DNA of 60,482 nucleotides from Campylobacter sp. (GTDB taxonomy: Bacteria > Campylobacterota > Campylobacteria > Campylobacterales > Campylobacteraceae), in NCBI GenBank assembly GCA_017469645.1, contig JAFUFY010000077.1, forward strand, positions 1 through 60,482, in the 5' to 3' direction. A program made the translations under genes and the position numbers. Shown here piece by piece: positions 54,287-60,482 of this stretch. Numbering within the stretch: the first letter of the stretch is position 1; every line of letters starts with the position of its first letter. The notes beneath the pieces are model-generated. The model ran no database searches. It had not been told where the DNA came from and was given only the letters and a program-made list of their open reading frames with translations.

Positions 54287-55164
54287 ATTTTAACCTTGTT
54301 TAAAAGATATTTTACGCCGTTTTCATCAAATTCTAAAATCGCAAATTCATCATCTAAACGGACAATGTAGCGGTCAAATTCACTAAATTTAAAATCGTGC
54401 GAATTTAATTTTTTGCCAAATTTTATATCGCTAATTTCGCCGTTATAAAAATTTTCTTTCAAATTTAGATAAATAAGCGGATTTAAGGCTTTTTCGTTTT
54501 GGAATTTAAACTCGCCTTCGCTTAGTCTTTCTAGTGCCGAAAGTGTGGCTTTTACGCCTAAATTTTTGGCCAAAATTTGCCCAAAAGAGCGGATATATCC
54601 GCCTTCGCTAACGGCGATTTCAAAAGTCAAAAACGGATGCATATAGCTTAAAATTTCACACGAAAAAACCTGCATTTTTTGCGTTTTTAGCTCGAATTCC
54701 ACGCCGTTTCGTGCCATTTCATAAGCTCTTTTTCCGTCAATTTTTTTAGCGCTAAATTTTGGCGGCGTGTAGGTTATCTCGCCAACTAAATTTGAAATTT
54801 GTTCTTTTAAAAAATTCTCGTCAAATTTGCTTAAAACTTCCACGCTATCGATATTTTCGTTATCTCCGCTAATGCAACTTGCCCCCAGCCACAAAGTCGC
54901 CCTATAAACCTTTGGTTCTTTTTTAAAAAAGCGAAAGAAGCGCGTAAAACTTCCAAAAGCCACAACCAAAACGCCACTTGCAAAAGGATCAAGTGTGCCG
55001 CTAAAACCAGCACTTTTAACGCCGTATTTGCGTTTTAATTTTCCTAAAAATTGATTTGAGCTAATACCGCTTGGCTTATATGCGACAAAAAGTCCATTTG
55101 AATTTTCGCCTAAATTTGCCGAATTTTTCGAATTTAGCAAATTTACAGAATTTTCGCCGTCCAA
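54283..55164 (-). CDS. truB: tRNA pseudouridine-55 synthase
   Basis: Makes pseudouridine 55 in the T-arm of tRNAs. The 293 residues contain the catalytic block GFSGTLDPFASGVLVVAFG (D in TLDP), and the YTPPKFSAKKIDGKRAYEMAR region. The start is a TTG at 55162-55164 with AAGGGG upstream. The first 22 residues are a low-complexity Asn/Ser/Leu extension (NSVNLLNSKNSANL), absent from ordinary TruB, whose usual start would be near GLFVAYKPSG. It follows uvrD by 11 nt. Confidence 0.94.
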   Translation of the reverse strand: MDGENSVNLLNSKNSANLGENSNGLFVAYKPSGISSNQFLGKLKRKYGVKSAGFSGTLDPFASGVLVVAFGSFTRFFRFFKKEPKVYRATLWLGASCISGDNENIDSVEVLSKFDENFLKEQISNLVGEITYTPPKFSAKKIDGKRAYEMARNGVEFELKTQKMQVFSCEILSYMHPFLTFEIAVSEGGYIRSFGQILAKNLGVKATLSALERLSEGEFKFQNEKALNPLIYLNLKENFYNGEISDIKFGKKLNSHDFKFSEFDRYIVRLDDEFAILEFDENGVKYLLNKVKI

Positions 55165-55175
55165 AACAACGCCCC

Positions 55176-57239
55176 TTAAACGGCTTTGGAAACAAAATTT
55201 GACATAATCTCGCGTTCGATTCCGCCAAAATTTATTTTTAGCTTCTGCTCATTTCGCACCTTTGTAACACTTATAACGCGTCCGATACCAAAAAGCTTGT
55301 GTTTGATTAAATCGCCTTTTTTGTATTCGCTTTTGCTTTGGATAACCAAAGCACCGTCGCTCACGCCGATTTCGTTTAAAAATCTACTTTTTTCAAGCCG
55401 TTCTCTTTTGCCTTTGTAAAATCTGCTTTCTACTCTGCTTAAACTTAGGCTTTTTTTGGCTCTTGTAAGTGCTACATACGCTAATCTGCGTTCTTCTTCT
55501 ATGTCGGTGCCGTCTCCGATGAGTGGAAAAAAGCCCTCTTCAAGTCCGATGACAAAAAGGTGTTCAAACTCCAAGCCCTTACTCGCATGAACGCTCATTA
55601 TAGAGATACTTTCGCCACTTATGCCGTCTTGTTCGCTAAGTAGCGTGGTTTCATTTAAAAATTCTTCTAAGTCAAAATTTTCTTTATTTAAAGCTTCGTC
55701 TTTTAAAAGTGCGTAAAATTCGTTAAGATTGGCGATTCTTTCGCTTCCGTCAGGCAAACTTTCGTAATAATCTTTCAAGCCAAAAGCCTTGTCAAATTCG
55801 TTTAAAATATTATAAATTCCGTCCATTTGCCTAGTTTCTTTTAACGAATTTGCAAATTTTAAAAGTTCAGCGTGGCTTTTTTTACTAACATCGCCACTAC
55901 TTAGCAAATTTATGGCATTAACTAGGCTGATTTTGTTATTATAGGCGATTTTTTCTAGTTTAGCTAGACCTACCTTACCTAAGCCCCTTTTTGGGCGATT
56001 TATAATGCGACGAAGTGAAAAATCGTCATTTTCGTTTAATATTAGACGCAAATATGCGATCGCATCTTTGATTTCGGCTCGTTCGTAGAATTTTACTCCG
56101 CCGACCATTTTGTATGGAATTTTGGCTTTATTTAGTCCTTCTTCGATACTGCGAGAAAGGGCATTTACGCGATATAAAATGGCGATTTCGCTAGGATTTA
56201 CTCCTTGTGAGATAAGAAGCTGGATTTTGGCTGAAATTTTATTTGCTTCGTAAGTTTCATCGCCTGATTCCATGAGCTCTATCTCGTCGCCGTCGCCTTT
56301 AACGCTTTTTAGATTTTTACCTAAGCGATTTCGGTTGTGATCTATTAGCTCGTTTGCAGCGGCTAAAATTTGAGTTGTCGAGCGATAATTTTCTTCAAGG
56401 CGAATTACCTTTACGCTTTCAAACTGATCTTTGAAATTTAAGATATTTTCCACTTTTGCGCCACGCCAACCATAAATACTTTGATCATCATCGCCGACAA
56501 CGACCAAATTTTCGTGGCATTTACAAAGAAGTTTTAAAATTTTAAACTGAATATCGTTTGTATCTTGATATTCATCGACCGTGATATATTGATAACGGCG
56601 TGAAACTTCATCGCATAAAACTTCATTTTTTTCTAAAATTTTATAGGTTAAAACAAGCAAATCATCAAAATCGACTAGATTATTTGTTTTTAGATATTCT
56701 TCGTATTTTTTGTAAATTTCAGCCGTTTTTAGGTAAAAGCCTTGCGAAATTTTGCCGATTTCTTCTGCGATTAAATTTGCATTTTGCAAGACATCTTCAT
56801 ACTCTAAAAGTGAATTTTTGTATTTTGAAATTTCATTTGCGAGTGTGGAAGTAGGCAAATCGCTCTCAAATGACTTTATAATGCGTTTTTTATCATCTGT
56901 ATCGATGACAGAGAAGTTATTTTTGCGACCAAGTTCGTTAATGTGAAATTTTAAAAATAAAAGCCCAAATTTGTGAAATGTGCATAAAAGCGGCGTTGTG
57001 CTAAGTTTTAAATTTTTTATCAAATTTAAGGCTCTTTGACGCATTTCGTTTGCGGCTTTATTTGTAAAAGTGAGCGTCAAAGTCGAAGCCGGATCAATGC
57101 CGTTTGCTAGTAAATATGCAAGGCGAGTTGTGATGGTTTTTGTTTTTCCGCTACCGGCTCCTGCTAAAATCAGCATCGCTCCGTCTATGTGCGTGGCGGC
57201 TTTTTTTTGACTAGGATTTAAATCGTTTAAAATTTCCAT
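55176..57239 (-). CDS. uvrD: UvrD/PcrA-type DNA helicase
   Basis: A superfamily 1A 3'-to-5' helicase of 687 residues. Motif I (GAGSGKTKTIT), motif II (VDEYQDTN), GDDDQSIYGWRGA, SIMSVHASKGLEF and VALTRAKKSL are all visible. The start is the ATG at 57237-57239, which begins MEILNDLNPSQKKAA; an upstream start at 57338 adds residues unlike the family. Downstream genes are truB, ispE and smpB, the order seen in C. jejuni. It serves mismatch and excision repair and fork clearing. Confidence 0.94.
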   Translation of the reverse strand: MEILNDLNPSQKKAATHIDGAMLILAGAGSGKTKTITTRLAYLLANGIDPASTLTLTFTNKAANEMRQRALNLIKNLKLSTTPLLCTFHKFGLLFLKFHINELGRKNNFSVIDTDDKKRIIKSFESDLPTSTLANEISKYKNSLLEYEDVLQNANLIAEEIGKISQGFYLKTAEIYKKYEEYLKTNNLVDFDDLLVLTYKILEKNEVLCDEVSRRYQYITVDEYQDTNDIQFKILKLLCKCHENLVVVGDDDQSIYGWRGAKVENILNFKDQFESVKVIRLEENYRSTTQILAAANELIDHNRNRLGKNLKSVKGDGDEIELMESGDETYEANKISAKIQLLISQGVNPSEIAILYRVNALSRSIEEGLNKAKIPYKMVGGVKFYERAEIKDAIAYLRLILNENDDFSLRRIINRPKRGLGKVGLAKLEKIAYNNKISLVNAINLLSSGDVSKKSHAELLKFANSLKETRQMDGIYNILNEFDKAFGLKDYYESLPDGSERIANLNEFYALLKDEALNKENFDLEEFLNETTLLSEQDGISGESISIMSVHASKGLEFEHLFVIGLEEGFFPLIGDGTDIEEERRLAYVALTRAKKSLSLSRVESRFYKGKRERLEKSRFLNEIGVSDGALVIQSKSEYKKGDLIKHKLFGIGRVISVTKVRNEQKLKINFGGIEREIMSNFVSKAV

Positions 57240-57380
57240 GTTTTCTCTTTGGCAAAATTTAAAGCTAGATTTTACCAAAAGGGTTATAAAAATTTGATTA
57301 ACAGCGGAAAAATAGCCTAAAATAAGGCATTTTGTCATTGATTAGTTTTTGCTTTGCAAAAAACTGGCAATTATACTTTT

Positions 57381-57462
57381 GTCCATTCTGAACTTTCGTT
57401 AGAAAGCGAAGAATCTCAAAAATCTTATATAAATTTAGATTCTTCGCTTCGCTCAGAATGAC
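57381..57462. repeat. REP-like element, inverted pair
   Basis: GTCCATTCTGA ... GCGAAGAATCT on the left and AGATTCTTCGC ... GCTCAGAATGAC on the right, a close relative of the 52971-53054 element. It lies between the uvrD start and the autotransporter stop. Confidence 0.65.
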
Positions 57463-57470
57463 GAAAGATA

Positions 57471-59540
57471 TTAAAACTTAACCGTTACTCCAACATTTCC
57501 GCTATATCCTTTTTCTTTTCCTGTATATCCTTTTGCACCTATGTCAAATTTGATTGAATTTGTTTCATAAGCATATCCTAGTTCTGCTATTCCTGTGCTT
57601 CCTTTTAAGCTAGGACTAGCGATTCCTGCACTTTGATTTAAAACACTTACGCTTCCTTCTGCTTTACCTTTTGCTTCATATTGATAAGCTAAACCCGCAT
57701 ACAAAGAGCTAGTTTCGCTAAATTTGATTGTGTCTTTGACACCTACTTGCACTCTGCTTGAAGCAATTCCTGCAAAATTCACATCAACACCGCTGATAGT
57801 GGTATTTGCACTATCGGTATGAGAGTAGAAGTATTTTGTGTATATATCAAGGTTGTTTGTATTATTTAACTCAAAAATCTTTCCTAAACCTACATGAGCC
57901 CCATAGTATGAGCTAGATAATTCATATTCGTTATACATACCCTTATCTGAGTTTGTTTTTATTTTACCAAGTCTTATACTACCTTCGCCATAAAAATTAC
58001 TTTGAGCTACAAATTTAGCAAACAAACCGCCACCCATAAATTTCGTATCTCCTTTGCCTTCTAATCCGTTATCAAGGTAAGTTTCAAAATCCGCCTTTCC
58101 GTATTCGGCAAATATACCTGCTGTTAGTCTCCCGCTTTCATCTTTTGTTGCGATACCGACATTTGCACTAAATCCTTTTAAATCTATATGAGAGCCTGTT
58201 TTATATCTTTTATCGCTTCCGCCTATAAATCCAAATGCAAATATATTTGCGTTACTATCTTTTGGTGTGATTTTATCTAAATTCTCGCTTAGTAAATTTC
58301 CTGCATTGTTTATACTTGCAACTCCTGCTAAATTTGTTTCTAGTAGTTGTTTAGAGTTTTCGTTTGCTGTTATTGATGAACCACCACCAGTGCCTGAACC
58401 ACCTGTATCTTCATCGTCGTTAAATGTTAAGTCTAAATTCTTTGAAGTGCTATCAAGAGCGATTTTGCCTGTTACATTGATAAGACCTGCGATATTTACA
58501 TTTGTTAAATTTGCTTTGCCGTTGGCTTCATCAAAATCCACTAATGTGCCTTGTGTGCTGATTAAGTGAATTACGCTATCTTTTGTTAAATTTGAAGCAT
58601 TTGAAAGATAAGCATAAACGCTAGTTTTAGATAAATCAGTATTGTTTGCGCCTGTTAAATTTAAAGCTACTGCGTTATTAGCGACATTGCTAGGTAGGTA
58701 GAAATTTATAGTTTCAAAATTTCTTATATTTTTTGCCGATAAGCCTATGGCAGGTTTGTCGCTAGTGCCTATGTTTAGTGTGTTACCTGTTTTTATATCT
58801 TTTGAAGCGTCATCGCTCATACCGCCGTAGATAGTTCCTTTGATAGTTCCGCCTGTGAAATTTACTGTGTTATTTATTGCGGTATTGTTAATAGATTGTC
58901 CGCCATAAACATCACCGTTAATAGTTCCACCACTAATAGTTACAGAGTTACCGCTAGCTGTTCCGTCAAAAGAAAATCCGCCATAAACCTCGTCGATAGT
59001 TCCACCACTAATAGTTACAGAGTTACCGCTAGCTGTTCCGTAATGAGAATTTCCACCAAGAACACTATCGTTAATAGTTCCGCCACTAATAGTTACCGAG
59101 TTACCGCTAACTGCTCCGCTATCAGATTCTCCGCCAAGAACAATATCGTTAATAGTTCCGCCATTGATAATTACTTTGTTATCGCTAACTTCGCCTGTGA
59201 GAGCGGTGCCGCCGTTTATAAACCCAACTTCTCCGCTATTTAAAGTAACAGTATTACCGCTAACTTTTGTATCGGTGCTATAATCTCCGCCACCAAAGAT
59301 ACCTTTATTAAACGAATTTGAGCCTAAATTTATATTTACGGTGTTATTTGATTGCTCTGTTAGTTCTTCTTTGTCAAAATTACCGCTTATATCTTGATTT
59401 GTTCCGCCGTTTTTGCTATAAACTGCTTTGTTATTTACGCTGTCCCACGAAATGTCGTAAAAATCGTCAGCCGATAAATTCGGCGAAACACCCATTAAAA
59501 GCGTTATTGCGACAACGCTAAGTTTAAGTCCTTTTTTCAT
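57471..59540 (-). CDS. Autotransporter adhesin-like protein with a repeat passenger
   Basis: A type Va autotransporter, 689 residues. It has a signal peptide (1-24), then a passenger with a repeated SGNSVTISGGTINxxVxGG unit (about residues 95-240). A Gly/Ser-rich linker (GGSGTGGGSS) precedes a C-terminal beta-barrel (about 420-689) ending in phenylalanine, as outer-membrane proteins do. Passenger repeats form a right-handed beta helix in such proteins, often adhesins or surface factors; no protease or lipase motif was seen. AAAAGGA precedes the ATG. REP clusters flank it on both sides. Confidence 0.9.
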   Translation of the reverse strand: MKKGLKLSVVAITLLMGVSPNLSADDFYDISWDSVNNKAVYSKNGGTNQDISGNFDKEELTEQSNNTVNINLGSNSFNKGIFGGGDYSTDTKVSGNTVTLNSGEVGFINGGTALTGEVSDNKVIINGGTINDIVLGGESDSGAVSGNSVTISGGTINDSVLGGNSHYGTASGNSVTISGGTIDEVYGGFSFDGTASGNSVTISGGTINGDVYGGQSINNTAINNTVNFTGGTIKGTIYGGMSDDASKDIKTGNTLNIGTSDKPAIGLSAKNIRNFETINFYLPSNVANNAVALNLTGANNTDLSKTSVYAYLSNASNLTKDSVIHLISTQGTLVDFDEANGKANLTNVNIAGLINVTGKIALDSTSKNLDLTFNDDEDTGGSGTGGGSSITANENSKQLLETNLAGVASINNAGNLLSENLDKITPKDSNANIFAFGFIGGSDKRYKTGSHIDLKGFSANVGIATKDESGRLTAGIFAEYGKADFETYLDNGLEGKGDTKFMGGGLFAKFVAQSNFYGEGSIRLGKIKTNSDKGMYNEYELSSSYYGAHVGLGKIFELNNTNNLDIYTKYFYSHTDSANTTISGVDVNFAGIASSRVQVGVKDTIKFSETSSLYAGLAYQYEAKGKAEGSVSVLNQSAGIASPSLKGSTGIAELGYAYETNSIKFDIGAKGYTGKEKGYSGNVGVTVKF
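58843..59230 (-). repeat. Tandem coding repeats in the autotransporter passenger
   Basis: The word ATAGTTCC begins units at 58843, 58921, 58996, 59074 and 59152, so the period is 75-78 bp (25-26 residues). Segments of about 40 bp are nearly identical between units at 58921, 58996 and 59074, allowing in-frame recombination. Confidence 0.8.
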
Positions 59541-59641
59541 TTTGTATCCTTTTTATAAAATTTTTGTTATCTTTTTTTATTTGTTATTGTGAATTTGCTG
59601 TTTGGTTTTTTGCAAATTTACAAATTTGCTATTTTTGCTTT

Positions 59642-59812
59642 GGCGATTGCTTCGTTCGCTTCACTCACTCGCAATGACACTGTTTTGTCATTCTGAGTTT
59701 TTGTGAAACAAAAACGAAGAATCTCGTATTGGTTTTTAGATTCTTCGCTTTCTTGCGAAAGCTCAGAATGACGAAAAAACGGCGAAAGATTCTTTGTTTC
59801 GCTCAGAATGAC
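59642..59812. repeat. Cluster of four REP-like elements
   Basis: An inverted GTCATTGCGAG element (59642-59678), a forward GTCATTCTGAG element with inner GTTTTTG/CAAAAAC hairpin (59687-59724), and two inverted relatives ending in GCTCAGAATGAC (59738-59772, 59788-59812). They fill most of the 410-bp gap between the lipoprotein and the autotransporter; the rest (59541-59641 and 59813-59915) shows nothing more. Confidence 0.75.
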
Positions 59813-59915
59813 AGATAAAGCAAATTCAAATTTACAACACTCATCAATACAAAAACAAATACAATTTAAAAAACGCGTCATAAAATGACAAAATCATCGC
59901 TAATGGCGATGAAAC

Positions 59916-59983
59916 CTTAATTTTCAGCCCTTTTTGTTATATTGGCTTCCTTAGTTTGCAACCTTTCTTGTTATATTGGCTTC
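59916..59983 (-). repeat. 34-bp tandem duplication at the lipoprotein 3' end
   Basis: Two adjacent units, 59950-59983 and 59916-59949, both begin GAAGCCAATATAACAA on the minus strand and end with a TAAG. The first holds the real last codons and stop; the second repeats them after the stop with changes (EANITRKVAN versus EANITKRAEN if read in frame). It looks like an old slipped duplication. Confidence 0.7.
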
Positions 59984-60466
59984 TTTTTTAAATTCATAAG
60001 CTTTTTTAAAGCAGTTTTTGCCTACTTTGCAACGAAGCCTAAAACATTTCTCAGGAAACTCCGCACAAAACGGAACCGGTCTGAAATTCGGCTTTTCAAA
60101 CCTGCTAGGCAAATCAGACGGAACAAATCTTTTGACTTCGCTGTTTATCTCATCGACAAGCACCAAACCGCTTACTCGTTCTTTGAAATTTTTGTCTTTT
60201 AAATTTGCGTTAAAGCCCTTTTCAATGCTTTTTATGCTTATATCATCAAAGCTTCCTATAAGAACGATAGGCTTGGCACTAGACTTGATGATTTTTGGCG
60301 AGATAGTGCCTTTGGCATTAAAAAGCTCATCATCATCGATGACTTGCAACTGCAAATTTGAAAGATTTTGCTCTTGTTCCGCTGTTGTAGGCGAATTTGT
60401 GCCGTTAAAACAACCGCTTAAAACAAGCATCAAAACTAGACAAACACTTAAATTTGCTAACTTCAT
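59951..60466 (-). CDS. Small lipoprotein, unknown
   Basis: The ATG at 60464-60466 has AAGGAG five bases upstream; an in-frame GTG two codons earlier overlaps that site, so I reject it. A signal peptide with lipobox (LVLSGC) is followed by about 150 mature residues. These include a predicted folded part (PIVLIGSFDDISIKSIEKGF) and a cysteine-rich end (FCAEFPEKCFRLRCKVGKNCF, four Cys). No family was recognised. The stop is inside a 34-bp tandem duplication. It is the last gene in the window, on the minus strand. Confidence 0.75.
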   Translation of the reverse strand: MKLANLSVCLVLMLVLSGCFNGTNSPTTAEQEQNLSNLQLQVIDDDELFNAKGTISPKIIKSSAKPIVLIGSFDDISIKSIEKGFNANLKDKNFKERVSGLVLVDEINSEVKRFVPSDLPSRFEKPNFRPVPFCAEFPEKCFRLRCKVGKNCFKKAYEFKKEANITRKVAN

Positions 60467-60482
60467 TTCCACTCCTTTTAAT

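Overview
The window comes from a low-GC Campylobacter-type genome (Campylobacterota). Core gene blocks occur in the order I recall from Campylobacter jejuni and Helicobacter: galU-pgi-dps; hinT/pheS-pheT-aroA-ispH-rpsA-serA; glyQ-NIF3-zinc ribbon-waaA-rluA, followed by ffh-rpsP-khpA-rimM-trmD-rplS; hemH next to a Gfo/Idh oxidoreductase; alaS-maf-pbpA; and uvrD-truB-ispE-smpB-tlpA-clpS-clpA-aat. One usual member is missing: truB and ispE overlap by 4 nt where csrA normally lies. That fits the non-flagellated branch of the genus (C. hominis, C. gracilis or C. ureolyticus type), but this is inference.

Layout. 1-4.2 kb: partial zinc-ribbon membrane protein, yigZ, galU-pgi, a periplasmic BOF protein and dps. 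4.25-5.6 kb: a HemN/HemW-like radical SAM gene broken by one frameshift. 5.7-11.7 kb: hinT and pheS-pheT-aroA-ispH, with start/stop overlaps. 12.2-18 kb: rpsA, serA, and a Crp/Fnr regulator divergent from hcp with a perfect 16-bp operator between them. 18-28.6 kb: the ribosome/SRP block and the glyQ block, flanked by three paralogous membrane proteins of unknown function. 28.6-38.5 kb: purE, a U32 peptidase-family protein, a PHP histidinol phosphatase, glnA, DUF3137, ppx, pdxJ-pdxA, and a Y-family polymerase carrying a hexapeptide tandem repeat. 38.5-49.5 kb: PBP1A, maf, a membrane protein, alaS, DUF535, oxidoreductase-hemH and FtsI-type PBP. 48.8-57.2 kb: an N-degron/ClpAS cluster and smpB-ispE-truB-uvrD. 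57.5-60.5 kb: a repeat-rich autotransporter and a small lipoprotein.

The most unusual content is between genes. Three copies of a 95-120 bp element lie directly after the stop codons of ispH, glnA and ppx, always in the same orientation to the gene. Each keeps the same end boxes while the nested stems between them change with compensating bases. A second family, of REP-like GTCATTGCGAG/GTCATTCTGAG palindromes with a swappable inner hairpin, clusters near 12.0, 18.0, 26.9, 33.0, 53.0, 57.4 and 59.7 kb. The whole window is also very rich in RAATTY hexamers. No tRNA, rRNA, CRISPR array, insertion sequence or prophage gene was seen.
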